The position numbers and the translations under genes were made by a program. Shown piece by piece: positions 23,640-36,297 of a stretch of DNA of 64,000 nt. The DNA comes from Anastrepha obliqua (lineage: Eukaryota; Arthropoda; Insecta; Diptera; Tephritidae), in assembly GCF_027943255.1 (NCBI RefSeq), contig NC_072893.1, positions 133,113,784-133,177,783 on the forward strand, written 5' to 3'. The notes under the pieces were generated by a model that saw nothing but the letters and a program-made list of their open reading frames with translations, was not told where the DNA came from and searched no databases. Each line of letters opens with the position of its first letter. Positions within the stretch are counted from its first letter, which is position 1.

Positions 23640-24330
23640 TATGTTTCAAGTTACTAACGATGAAACTTCAGAAATGTTTCAAAATTTTTGCAGCTTATTA
23701 AAATCCTATTTTGCAAAAACTTGCAAATTTGAACTAATCAAAGTCGTAACTCGTCAAGTTTATAAATTTTTCAAAGAATGGAAAATTAAAAAAAGACATT
23801 TCAAATTGAAAATTTTTAGGTTCAGTTCATAAAAAAAGTAAATATATAAAAATCTCGAATCTTTCAAATAATTTAATTTTGTTCAAATAGTTAACTTCAA
23901 TTCTTCAAGAAAAAGCAAATATTACAAAACATTTAAATTCATGTAAAAAAAATCAGTTTTGTACAAATTTTTTAGATTCAATTCCTATAAAAAACAAATA
24001 CTTCAAAAGATTCAAAGGTTTCAGATTTTCAGAAAAAATCAAATATTTCATAAAATAAAATTTTGTTAATATTTTCTAAATTCAATTTCTCAAAAGAATC
24101 AAATATTTCGAAGGTTAAAAATCTTACAAAAAATTCAGTTTTTAAAAATTTACTATATAACATTTTTGTAAAAACAGAAGAAATATATATTACGGACCTT
24201 TTAATTCTTAAATTCTTCAAAAATTTCAGTTTTTCTGAAAAAGTCAAAAGTCAAAGTCATGTGCAATTTTTTCAAAATTTTTCTGTATCTTAAATTTTCC
24301 AAAAATTACTATTATTAAATTAAAAAAATA
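23640..24330. repeat. Very AT-rich degenerate repeat tract
   Basis: The phrase 'caaatatt(t/a)' with 'ttcaaa/ttcaat' recurs every 50-100 bases (for example 23915, 23995, 24038, 24100), suggesting a decayed tandem array of AT-rich units. No exact period can be fixed by eye. Confidence 0.4.
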
Positions 24331-26291
24331 TTATATAAATTAAAAAATGACATTTAGTAATGAAACGAGCTTACTGGACCCCTACACTTCGGCTTCTATT
24401 ATTCCTAAACTGATGGGCTTGACCCGCATAGTATATGTGTATGTATGTGTGTAATGTAGATACTGTACAAATTGGAAAAATGATTTATTCTTTGAATGCA
24501 ATAATTGAAAAATAAATAACTTTTACTTTGAAAGCACAGCCAAAGAACGAGGTAAATGGTGGGTGTAGGGCAATTACAAGTAGCCTGGGAAAATGGAAAA
24601 ATTTACTGATTGCGTTTTTATACACAAAACTTCAGAAAAAAATATTGTCTAATAAAATACATTCTTTTACTGACTGAAAGCCATTTAAATTTGCACTTGA
24701 ATAGCTTCTGCTTGGCATTGCCCGTTGCTGTCCTTCTGCTCTTCTAGCCAACCTGGGAACAGCCGCCCGATAAAAGGGTATGAACACAAATGTTTGCATG
24801 AGAACATACATGTACTCGTATGTGTATGAATGTGTGAGTGGTGAATAGTTAACTAATTTTTTAATTGAATTGGCGGCCATAGTAAAAGTGCAGGCAGCCG
24901 GGCAGGTACTGAAATGTGCCAGTGTTGGCTGCCAATAACTCAATTCATTTATGGGTTACTACACTGCCTGTAACACACACACTTCTCTATATGCTAGTAT
25001 GTATGTATTTGTATGGCATCTAGTTGGAAAACAACAGGATTCTTTTCGTTGGGAAAACCCTTTCGCTGTTGCTGCCTGTAAGGCTGCCCGAAATCTGAGC
25101 TCAATTAAAAACTTTCAACACCCACATGCACACACACACTCTTATGTGAGGATATGCCTCTGTATGGAATTTTCATGCTGTTGCTATATATGATGATGAC
25201 TGCCATATTTCCCAGTTTCACACACACACACACTTTTACTTTAAATTCATTTCCTACCAAGAAACCCTAAACACTTTCACTAGACTGAGTTACTAGTCTA
25301 TTTTTTTTTTTCTTCTTTAAAAAATTTGGTTTTTGTGTATTTATTTGTAAATAATACACACATTTATGGATGCCCTCTCACTCTCCGCCACATGTTGTTA
25401 TTTGTGTACAAATTTAGCTTTGTTGTCTTGGCAATAAACGAGCAGTGACGGCAGCGTAGCAGCGACAGCAAGTTGCAAGCAACATTAATTTGTTCATTCA
25501 GCCGCAATGATCATAAAAATGACGAGTACCAACGAGGATGTGCTTGAGCAGCAGTTGCCCATCTTTGCCGCTCGATATGTAGGTACATACGCCTGCGTTC
25601 ACAATAATAGCAGCGTGACATATTGAAATGTTTTGATTGTTTATTTAGTCTGTGCAAAATTATAATAAAAAAAAAATTAAGAATATTAAAAAAAAATTTC
25701 AAAAATCAAGGCGATTTTTGAGCCACCTCAAACTAGCACTTTGTTGTACAACAATTTAATAGAAAAATTGTGATTAAAAAGTTTAAAATTTTGATGTTGA
25801 AGCTGAGTTTATTTAATTTTATACAAAACTTGAAACTTTTACTTATATAATTTTTGACGTAGTACTGTATTTGGAAAAATAAATAAATAAATAAATGCAT
25901 AGCCAAAACTTTGTTATATGTCGCACTGCTTTTATTGTGAACATAGGTGTAAGTATGTATGAGTACATATTTAGCTGCCGCCTTGGCTCCGTGTGGGCGC
26001 ATATTGCTGCTGCGGTGCTGTTGAACAGCGCATGGGTTAATGGAAATTCTTGCAGCTTCCCAGTTGCAGCAAAAAAGCATTCAATTACAAAATTTTCTTC
26101 GGACTTTACTAATGATGGGGTTAATTGCTTGCATACAAGTTGCTCAAATAACGAAAGGGAAGAAAGGTAGACAAGTGAAAGGTTAGAAATGGTTGGGTTA
26201 GCGGATTTAAAGTTATCTTAACTTAGACTTAAGGGCGCTGAAGTGCACAAAACAAGGAGCTGATGAAGTCATTTCAGTGCTCACTAATCTT

Positions 26292-26324
<33 letters not shown>
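26292..26324 (+). repeat. CA microsatellite
   Basis: About 16 nearly uninterrupted CA units, the longest dinucleotide run of this type in the window. Confidence 0.9.
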
Positions 26325-26326
<2 letters not shown>

Positions 26327-27181
26327 TACTTATATATAGTATGTGACTCACTACCGCAAGAAATGTATGGAATGGTAAAAATAAAGCTTAACTTAACTTT
26401 CTTCAAACTACAGACTTTAGCTGCTTTCGCATTCGCCGGCATACTTACATACATACAAACATACATAAATATATCCCTGCTTGTGGTAACTATATGTCGC
26501 GCGCGTGCCTGGCATCAAAATTTGCTATTAGCCAGCTAAAGTACAAAAGCTGCTGAATACAGGCATAATGGGCATAAGTCGCTGAGAAGTAGCCATCTGC
26601 ATATATATTTGTGCACTCATGAAAACATATATATATGTTTATATTAAGTATGCAGTATTCATAATTTCAACTGTCAGTGAAATACTGAAAATTGCACTTA
26701 ATGGCCTCGCCTTGTGAATCGGAAGGAATACCGCTGGGAACTAAGTGGAGAACTGCAAGTTCAGGTACTACTCGAAGGGTAACATCAAATTGATGATCCA
26801 TCTTAGAATTGAAAGGCGCGGCATTTTAGGAGTTTTTCTCAGATCCAAACCTTGCTGACAAACTAATATGGAATTGAAAGAAACAAAAGCGCTTAAGGCG
26901 TTTTACTCCTGCAAAAGTAGAGGCTCTTCCAAAAGACACTTTTAGGTATCAGCAGTGAACAGTTCCTAAACGCCATCTTTTTTTATTTCCCTAAATTTTT
27001 CAGTAGGTCCCTGAAGACAGTAATTACATTATTATAATATTTCCACTTACAATACACTTTTTGCACTTCTGATAAAAAGAATTCAAACTTAAACCATTTC
27101 TAAAAAAATGTTAAGGCAATTCGTCAAAATCTTTTCAGACTTTGCCTACCAAGCAGTGAATACACCTACTCCATAGCTTTG

Positions 27182-27198
27182 CCCCCCCCCCCCCCCCC
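27182..27198 (+). repeat. C homopolymer, 17 nt
   Basis: Seventeen consecutive C in strongly AT-rich surroundings, at the start of a pyrimidine-rich plus strand. The exact length may be subject to sequencing error. Confidence 0.85.
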
Positions 27199-28733
27199 TT
27201 TAGCCGCCTTTCAAATCAAGCATCCCTTTTATGCTTTAATTTTTATCATTTCCCTATTCCAGCTCCAACGCTACCATTTTTATCACCTCACACACCCACT
27301 TCGAGGGCTTCCACCTTTGCCATTTATGGCATCTCCCTCCTCCACATTTACTGCCTCACTACACACACAAATGTCGTGACTTCCCTATTAACCCACTTCC
27401 TTCACTCCACCACCAGCAGCCCTGCATCTCACTTCGCCTTCATCTCAGTTACAGTAGACCAGTCTATTTCATCGCCGCTTACTGACTCGTTCCTCAATTC
27501 TGCACAGGTTTTGCAGCACTCAATCGTCACTGCGCCGTCACATGAACTACTCCAATAAATATCATTAGTGCCATTAGTATCGATATCATCAACTTCATCA
27601 TCATTTGCAGTGTCATTGGCGTCACTTCATTTAATCATCGTCCGCTTCTTTTCCACTCCTTCTTCCATGTACTACTTCATCTTCATTGTCAGTCATCGCG
27701 TAGTGTGCGCAGTTAATAAATTGCCTATTAGTGAAATTGCGTGCCCACTTAACTGAGTCAATCGCTGCTTCCTGTCATCGCCCGCTTTTTAGTTTCGCCT
27801 TTTTTTATTTTTGAGATTTCTTCTATATTTTTTTCTTTTTGTCGCTTGCCATTTAACAAGTTATAGTCTGCTGCTATTTTTCGTTGATGTAACTCCTACA
27901 CTTTGACGATTTTATTTGTTTGGACTATACAAATTAAATTTATTTTGAGGAAGTATTTTTTCACGAACGATTTTGTTAAAAAAAGCTTCTAAAAGCAATC
28001 GAGTTTAAGTTTTATTTTATTTTATTTTTTTTTATTAAAATAATAATGACACGAATATTCTCCGATGGCTTATTATCTTCCGAGATGCGAATGCTTTTTG
28101 GAAAAATCTATTCTATCACATTGATCTGTTGCTGTACATACATACATACAAGAGAATGTATACAAGAATGTTGGCGTTACTTAACGACTACATTTTCATT
28201 TTAGTACTTCTTTGTAGGCCTTGCGCATGCGCAGCACGTCTTTCCTGCTCGTTGTTGTCGCACATATTAATTAACAGAAATTAGTTGGCGTTAACGTGAA
28301 TGATTAATGTAAACATTGGACGCTCGGAAAATACAAACCGCAGAATTAAGAGTAGAAAATGGAAAAATAAATAGTAAATGAAAAAGTGCATAAATAAAAA
28401 GGCAAAACGTTGACACCAATTTGGTAGTCATAAATCAACTGCATTTCGGAAAAAGTAGTAAAAAATCGAAAGAGTAAACAAAGTTGGGAACATAAAACAA
28501 ATTAAGAAAAATAAAATCAAGGAAAACAAACAAATTATAACAAATAGAATACTAGCTAGTAAAATGCGAGTATTAGTACGACAGCAGATGTTTACACTCA
28601 CTTATTTAAAAACAAATTTTGCCGAAACAGCCGACGGGAATTTTTAAAACTAAATTTTTTAATAAAATTTTGAAGTAAATTTTTTTCTTTTTTTTTAATT
28701 TTTACTTAAAAAAAACCAAAATTTTAAATTTTT

Positions 28734-28745
28734 AATATAATTTAC
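28734..28745 (+). repeat. Left target-site duplication of SINE copy 2
   Basis: aatataatttac is repeated exactly at 29068-29079. The last C may belong to the SINE head, so the duplication is 11 or 12 bp. Confidence 0.75.
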
Positions 28746-29067
28746 GGCCGCCGTAGCGGAATGGGTTGGTGCATGATTACCATTCGGAATTCACAGAGAG
28801 GTCGTTGCTTCGAATCTCGGTGAAAGCAAAACTAATAAAAACATTTTTCTAATAGCGGCCGCCCCTCGGCAGGCAATGGCAAACCTCCGAGTGTATTTCT
28901 GCCATGAAAAAGCTCCTCATAAAAATATCTGCCGTTCGGAGTCGGCTTGAAACTGTAGGTCCCTCCATTTGTGGAACAACGTCAAGACGCACACCACAAA
29001 TAGGAGGAGGAGCTCGGCCAAACACCTAACAGAAGTGTACGCGCCAATTATTTATTTTTTTTATTTC
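28746..29067 (+). mobile_element. tRNA-derived SINE, copy 2
   Basis: Same structure as copy 1: A box near 28754 (tagcggaatggg, one change from copy 1), B box-like cttcgaatctc near 28810, conserved body, and 3' blocks ctcggccaa and cgcgccaatta. Between the blocks the hairpin is ACACCT (29022-29027), loop AACAG, AAGTGT (29033-29038), with five of six pairs. The same variant stem occurs in copy 4, so they form a subgroup. The tail is T-rich, and a target duplication of 11-12 bp flanks the copy. Confidence 0.87.
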
Positions 29068-29079
29068 AATATAATTTAC
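29068..29079 (+). repeat. Right target-site duplication of SINE copy 2
   Basis: Exact repeat of 28734-28745, after the SINE tail. Confidence 0.75.
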
Positions 29080-29319
29080 TTCTATCTTTAATTTTATTTA
29101 AAAATCTCAAACTTGCAAGCCATTCGTACCTTTTCTTTAGAAAATAAGTCTTCATCAGAAAATTTTCAATTTAGCAAACATTTTTTAAAACTTTCTTATA
29201 TCGAATTTTTTATTATGGCAGAGTTATTATTTTTTTATAAATATTTTACGCACTTTTGTTTGATTATATTAAGCACGAAATGGATATCAAATTTCAATTT
29301 TAGAGTAAAAAGTCAAGGT
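29080..29319. other. Spacer between SINE copies 2 and 3
   Basis: AT-rich spacer of 240 bp. Its short frame has no recognisable motif. Confidence 0.5.
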
Positions 29320-29330
29320 TAACAAATCTT
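29320..29330 (+). repeat. Left target-site duplication of SINE copy 3
   Basis: taacaaatctt is repeated exactly at 29651-29661. Confidence 0.78.
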
Positions 29331-29650
29331 GACGGCCGCCCTAGCCGAATGGGTTGGTACGTGACTACCATTCGGAATTCACACAGAGAACGTTAGTTCG
29401 AATCTCGGTGAAACACCAAAATTAAGAAAAACATTTTTCTAATAGCGGTCGCCCCTTAGCAGGCAATGGCAAACCTCTGAGTGTATTTCTGCCATGAAAA
29501 AGCTCCTCATAAAAAATATTTGCCGTTCGGAGTCGGCTTGAAACTGTAGGTCCCTCCATTTGTGGAACAACATCAAGACGCACACCACAAATAGGAGGAG
29601 GAGCTCAGCCAAACACCCAAAAAAGGGTGTACGCGCCAATTATAGATATA
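29331..29650 (+). mobile_element. tRNA-derived SINE, copy 3
   Basis: A complete copy with an A box (tagccgaatggg), a B box-like stretch (agttcgaatctc), the conserved body, and a perfect 3' stem: ACACCC (29613-29618), loop of six A, GGGTGT (29625-29630), followed by acgcgccaatta and a short AT tail. An 11-bp target duplication flanks it. It lies in the same orientation as copy 2, but the separate target duplications show two independent insertions. Confidence 0.9.
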
Positions 29651-29661
29651 TAACAAATCTT
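29651..29661 (+). repeat. Right target-site duplication of SINE copy 3
   Basis: Exact repeat of 29320-29330. Confidence 0.78.
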
Positions 29662-31569
29662 AATGGGTTGCCTTTTTTTCTGCCTTAATTTTTATCAATA
29701 TGTTTCGAGAACAAAAAAACAAAATATATTTATTATGTTTCAATAACTATTTGTACACATTCTTCGTGAGTACCTATTTTTTTATATACAGGTGAATTTA
29801 AATTAAAATTTTAATTTTTTTTTTATATTTTGTTTGTCTATTATTTTTTAATAATTTTTTTATACAAATTTTGAGGATAATACAGCAGTATTTGGCAAGT
29901 CTCTAAGCTTCGTATTGTTTGCGAGAGTTCCAGAGCCCGTTTCAAAATACTCTTAAATATCAATCTTTATAGAGAAAGGCTCTAATATTTTCTCTAGACT
30001 GAAAGGGTTGGAGAAAAACGCGACCAATTTCCAGCGAATTATTTATTAACAACTTAAATTTATCGTTTTTTCATTTACTCTTTGAAGCAATATTTGTGTG
30101 TGTGCGTAGATATTGCCACCTTCAAATCGTTGAGCTAAACCCACTATAAATAAATTAAATAATGCCAATAACATCAATTACAATAAAAGCAACGAGCAAA
30201 TTTAAGGCTTGTGGCAAAGGCTACTTGAAGACAAAAATTAATATTCTGCAGAAATTTGTTGATTTTTAAAACTATAAATTTAGGCTTGTGATACACGAAG
30301 ACAGCACTCATAAATATGTAACAGTGGTGCGGAAAATATTAGTTATGGATTAGAGGTAAAGCTTGAAAGAATCACAGCTGAGAGACAATAATTACATATT
30401 TTCTGTCTATGCTTCGCAACTCTATACTACCTATAATTTTCGCTACTCGCATTTAAAAACGGCTCAGGTGGCATTAAAGCCGAAAAGAGCTTAAATATTT
30501 TATGCAAAAATTTTGCTGACCTGGCGACAACAGACACTTCGTGTATAACGACAGCGACAGTGTAAAATGGCAATAACTACATGTGCGAAACTTAATCAAC
30601 GGCGACAATAACAACAGTAAAAATGAACAGTATGCCAACAACAACAGTAGCAATACTCGTACCAACATGTGCGGCTGATGATGATGTCATTGCCAATAAA
30701 GAGCGCATGCGAGTATCGACGACTAATCGAGCAGATTGATTGATGGGTCGGGCGTATGAAACCGTGCGCTGCATGCTGCCGCATACAGTGAGCTCAGACA
30801 CACAAGTGATCTAAGCATAGAAGAGACAAGTCGATTTCCATTATAAAAAATAAATAAAGTGCATTTCACAGACTCTCAACAGACAGTCGAACAAATTGAC
30901 TGGGTGTGCGGAGTGACGTACCCAGGGAGCGCTGATTGCAGCACTCGATTAGCAGTAAGGCTTGCCTGTTTGAGAGCTGCATTAATCTTGTACCAGTGGC
31001 GGATTGAGCCTGGAGAGCGGTTAAGGCCATTTTGCAGTTGCCGCCCCACAGAGCGCCGATTCTCAAAAAAACTGCTATAGTATGAAAAATATCAACAGCC
31101 ATTACATGGAAATCATAAATAAAGAAGAGTGACAATAATTATAACCTTCCTAGATCCACTATTTCTGATGAGATACTTACATATAAAAATTTTTTTGAAT
31201 ATTTAAATATTGTTTTTTTTTTTCTAAAACCGTGACCGCCCTGCATTGCAATTGGGCCTACAATGCAACGATGCGCCTCTTTGTCCGCTGTTGCACGTCC
31301 AAGCATATAAATAAGTGGTGGTCTCAGCTTATTGCTGACATTGACTGACCGGCCTTAGACTGCAACTTGTGGCAACAACAAAAACAAAATGCAGATTGAC
31401 AATTGACGCCGACGTACTAGCCGTCTGCTGGCGGTGACGGTGCGCCTGCTCAGGAGGCTTAATAGGCTTTATTGATCAATGGCAAAAGTAAATAAAAAAT
31501 AAAAGGAAAAAATATCTGAGATAATGTTCATAAATGGCTTACAGAATGCAAAAAAGCTTATAATTATGA
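29662..31569. other. Non-coding DNA
   Basis: Nothing assignable. Part of 30450-31080 is less AT-rich and has CAACAA-type repeats, but no open frame there has protein-family motifs. Confidence 0.5.
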
Positions 31570-32480
31570 GTTAAAATTTTCTATTATTTTCTTTCATTTA
31601 TTCATAATTTATTTAAATTCAATTTAAAATAATTTTCTTGCATGTATGGACTTCATTTTTATTTATTTAATTTACATAGTTTGTTATTTTCCTATATTTT
31701 AGTGTTTATACTTTATATATATTACTTTTTTAAGTATTTATATCAAACATTTTTATTTCATTTAAGTTTATTGAATTTATTTGAATTTACTTTGACTTAC
31801 TTCATTTCACCTTACCTTTAATAGTTTTTTTCTTAACTTTATTTGTGTTTTTATTTATAATTTATTTAATTTTAATTTAACTTCATTTAATTTGTTTATA
31901 TCACATATTTTTCTATTTTATTGTTTGTTATTAATACGATTTTGTATTTATTTATTTTTTAATTTTTTATTTCATTTCAATTTAATTTCAAGTAATTTTA
32001 TTTCATTTATTTACTTAATTTTAAATATTTTAATTTATATTATTTCATGTGTTTTTCTATTTTCTTTAACTTTAGTATTTATAATTCATTCTCATTTAAT
32101 TTAAAGTAATTATATTTCATTTTAATTAATTTTTATAATTTTTGATTTTCCCATATTTTATTATTAATAATTTTTTGTGGTTTTTGTTTAATTTTTTTCC
32201 ATTTATTTTATTTTATGAGTTTTTTTATTTTCTTTAACTTTATTATTTATAACTTATTTTACTTTAATTTTGCAATTTTATTTCATTTATTTATTTAGTG
32301 TAACTTTTTTAATTTAATTAATGTAAATTTAAATTATTTAATTTTTATAATTTAGTCAAAATTTTTTGAACTATCCAATTTTATTCTATATAATTTTTTT
32401 TATCTTTTTTAATTCGATTTTTTTTTATTTATTCCTTTTAAATTTTATTTTATTATATATTTTACGTGAGTTTTTTTTTT
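31570..32480 (+). repeat. T-rich low-complexity block, about 0.9 kb
   Basis: The plus strand is dominated by TTTATT, ATTTCATTT and TTTAATTT phrases, with few G or C. The T excess on one strand is much stronger than in neighbouring AT-rich DNA, which suggests a decayed simple or minisatellite repeat. The two hydrophobic frames inside (around 31892 and 32366) are products of TTT/TTA codons. Confidence 0.75.
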
Positions 32481-35480
32481 GTTTGTGCTATTTAGTTCTA
32501 CTCCGCTTTTTGTTATTATGCATATTTACCTTCCCACTAACTCTTTATGTGGACAATCAACCACGTACCGGAGCATTTCTTGTCATTAGCTAGCGCCGGC
32601 GCGCCACTGACGCCTTGCATAATAAATATTACGCCGCAAAATGAAGTAAAGGCAGAAAATAAAAATAGCGCAGGCGTAAAAATATAATATTTGTGATTTC
32701 ATGCAGGAGCTCGGGCGCAAATCTAAGCGATCCTGATTGTTTTTGGTCTTATCAAATAAAAAAATTGCCATTAATCAGAAAAATAAATCAATGCTATGCG
32801 CAGCTGAGCTCTAATACACCGTTATCGCTCATGTTCGCATGTAATTTATTTAAAATTATTTTATGCAGGTAACTTTTAAGAAATATTTTCGAGTGAAATT
32901 TATTTCAATCATTTATTTTGATGTGGCTTATAATGGCTGTGATTTATTTGTTTCTATTTCTTTAAGCTGTGAGACGCCAGTAGTTGAGGGCAAATAAATT
33001 ACTTTCCTTCGGCGCATTGATCGCTTATTGACTGGCCGGCGATCATCGAATTAGCAATCATAAAATTTATGGTATGCAAATTTGAAGCTCTCCGTTGTCT
33101 GCTGCTCTCAAACGTTCTCATATTTAGCCCCTTTTCCGCTGCAACGCAAACTCGAGCATAATTGGTGGCGATTCAGCCGTCAATCAGACAACCAATTTGA
33201 CTGTCAAACTGTTGAACTCATGTCTGCCGTTTGTCCAAGCGACGCGGGCCACCCAAAATGTTTCACAGCCAAATGGATTGAAAGCCCCTCGCAATGTCTG
33301 TGTGTTTGTAGGTCTGGTTCTGTGTTGTACATACTGTAACAGAATCTGTGTGCGTGTATGTGGGCCGTGCTTCTGGCTATTTTGCATTCATTTCGTGAAT
33401 TACTCCATTATCCAGCCACGCTGCGGTATCAAATTGTTGCCATCAAAGTGTGGCACAACCTCTTGGCGATGCCACATGCATACATGTATTTACATCTGTA
33501 TGTGTGTGTAAATGGGTATGCATACACGCCCGCAGCAATGTTGTACCTATGTTGTTTGAGTTGTTGCTCGCTTTAGTGCTTGGCTGCCGTTGGCTCATTT
33601 ACCTATGATCTTTACTGTGGCAGCGGCAGCGGTGGCAATAGCGGCGAAACAAATCTCAAACGTGCCGTTATGCTCATTAGTGTTGCATTTAAATGCATAC
33701 ATACATACCTACTAATATACATATCAACATAAATGGACAACCGTGACATGTGGCATCCTTAGACGCTGACTTAATTGTTTCACTGCAGCCGCACGGCCGA
33801 AACTGATTTTTGCTCCGTCTTTCTGATTTTTCCTACTCACTTACATACGTACAACTTGTACATACATACATACATGTAAGTATTTATAAATGTGAAATGT
33901 GACGATCAGATCAGAAGTCACCTTCGATTACTGTTACAAAAGTGCCGCACTGGGCAAGGATTTATTGTTCCGCCTTCGAATCATGAATGTGTGAACACAT
34001 AAAAATAATATTTTTTTAACATTTTTAAATTCTTAGATAGGTTAGTGTAAATAGGCAAATATTTAAATATAATCAAAAGTTGGCCTTCAAATTTTGCAAA
34101 TCAGTTTTTTCTCAAATTTTAAATATATTTGCAAATTTTTTTGTAGCAAACTTTTCTGCTTTTTCGGGTTTCTTTCATTGCGGAAGAGGAAAAGTCAATA
34201 AACACTCAGATATGTGAATTCTTTTAATTAGCACCTTTAAATGACTTCATGGGTTCATCTGCTTAGAAGCTACGAATTTGAGCTAAAGCTAAGTTACCAG
34301 TTTTAAATTACTTTTTTTCTCAACGAAGTGGATTCATTAATGGTTAGGCTAGATTAGACCAGCTACTCATGCAAAGAATTCACGCGGTGGCCACAGTGCC
34401 ACATTTTGTTGCCTAGGAAAGATTTCCACTTACTGATTCCTACTTATCTTCAAACCATCAGTAGATCTCTATACTTTCTTAAGCTTTTTAAATACCGGCG
34501 GTCTTCTGCATTACCTCATCACGGCCTGAATCCTTTTTCGTCTCTTTGGAACAAATGAACCTTATGAGAGCTTTCCATAGATAATGCATGCTTTTCTGTT
34601 ACCATTTCTAATAGAAAAATGGAAGTAACTGATTACGCGGGTTGATAATTATATTTTTAGATCGCTCAACAATCGTACTACCAAACTCTGAGTTATCGTG
34701 GAAAAATGCCAAGGTTTCTCCAAACTAATTAGTATAATATCATTAATATGTGGCTGTAAATTCGAGAACCCTGGCATGAGTTCAATTACCACGAAATACC
34801 TAGAAATGAAAGATGTATGTATGTGAGCCATCGACTCAATCCATATCTTAATCAGTTGTTTGCTCATTTTTATGTATAAATCCCTAATCTACCGGCTGGC
34901 ATGTGACGAATACTTTAAAATGTCAGCGAATATAAATAAATCATAGATTTTTAATGCATTCATAGTGAAATATAGACAGCGGTGATGAATGCCATATGGT
35001 TGCCTGTACATGTGAGTTCATGTGTTAGTGTGTGTGCGTATTGGCAAATAAATTGTTTACTTGAATACGAAAATATTCATCAAAAGCCAACAACGCCTAC
35101 AAGCAAAGTGATGGAAATTTACATAGGCCCAAACACACACACACACGAACTTAGTAACATAAGCGACAGCTCATGATGTCACAACAAAAACAGTAATAAC
35201 AACAAAAGCGATAAAGTGAACCTTTCAAAAAGTATCGAAGTGAAGAAGTAAATGATTTATTCTACCACGAAATCCATCATAATACAAATTTTCATAAATG
35301 ACGCCATTGGCAGGCAATAAATGTGAGCTGTCAGTGTTAGCGGCAATCTGAACTTGAAAGTGAATTACAACTTTACCGACAGGCAGTCGAGAGCAGTTAT
35401 TTTATTTTGAAAATTCAAAAAGTAGTTTTTCAATGGAAAATGGGTTTTTAGTTAAAAAAAATTTAAATAAAAAATAAATA
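32481..35480. other. Non-coding DNA
   Basis: Short CATA tracts (around 33695, 33860) and CA tracts (around 35133). No gene or named repeat is recognised. The less AT-rich part at about 34340-34600 might be an unrecognised repeat. Confidence 0.48.
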
Positions 35481-35777
35481 ATTGGCGCGTACACTTCTGT
35501 TAGGTGTTTGGCCGAGCTCCTCCTCCTATTTGTGGTGTGCGTCTTGATGTTGTTCCACAAATTGAGGGACCTACAGTTTCAAGCCGACTCCGAACGGCAG
35601 ATATTTTTATGAGGAACTTTTTCATGGCAGAAATACACTCGGAGGTTTGCCATTGCCTGCCAAGGGGCGACCGCTATTAGAAAAATGTTTTTATTAATTT
35701 GGTTTCACCGAGATTCGAACCAACGACCTCTCAGTGAATTCCGAATGGTGATCACTCACCAACCCATTCGGCTACGG
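35481..35777 (-). mobile_element. tRNA-derived SINE, copy 4
   Basis: An inverted copy. At the left, the minus strand gives the 3' end: ctcggccaa, stem ACACCT/AAGTGT with loop AACAG (same variant as copy 2), then acgcgccaat. At the right, the minus strand gives the head with an A box (tagccgaatggg) and a B box region (ggttcgaatctc). The first few head bases before the A box are missing compared with copy 1. I found no clean target duplication. Confidence 0.85.
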
Positions 35778-36297
35778 GTTATTTAAAAATTCTTTAACAT
35801 CTGATTTCTAAGGGTTTTGTGTTGATCAGCTGCGAGAGCTTTCGAAGAATCGCACACGGACACTGAGTCAGCGTAGCCGAAGTTCCACAGTTTTTTGTTG
35901 CCAACAGCTCACTTTTCTAATTTTCAAGGAATTTCTTTCTGAAAAAAAAACTTAGTACTTACCTCTGAGCAATTGCATTATTTTTGTTGTCCGTTTCGCG
36001 CGTTCTTCTTGCTGAGTCGCCTGAATTTTGTCAAAAATACCAAAAAGCTATGCCTGCGTTTCTTGATAAATAAAGCCGTTCGATAGCCAACCTATTAACT
36101 TATCATTTACGAAAAACAACATCCAACAAGCAGCTGCAGCTTATCTGAGCTGACGTGAAATTACTTCATCGCTTTTGTTTTGGACTGCCACCATCGAAAG
36201 ATACATAAATATAAATTAAAAAAATAATAGGAAATAATAAAAATATTTGTAGAAGTATTAAGAGCTGTATGAATTAGTCAAAAGAATTATAATTATA
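35778..36297. other. Non-coding spacer
   Basis: No recognisable gene or repeat between SINE copy 4 and the DD41D element. Confidence 0.5.

Larger units (their letters stand above)
24331..28733. other. Non-coding DNA with simple repeats
   Basis: Contains an AAAT run (about 25876-25895), a CA run (26292-26324), a C17 run (27182-27198), and a pyrimidine-rich stretch to about 27760 whose serine/threonine-rich frames look like composition artefacts. No gene is recognised. Confidence 0.5.

Noticed and set aside
27179..27379. Proline-rich protein starting at the C17 run
   Set aside because: The prolines come from the homopolymer. No start context, splice sites or domain are visible.
31892..32593. 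Membrane-like hydrophobic small proteins
   Set aside because: Phe/Leu/Ile richness follows from the T-rich low-complexity block.
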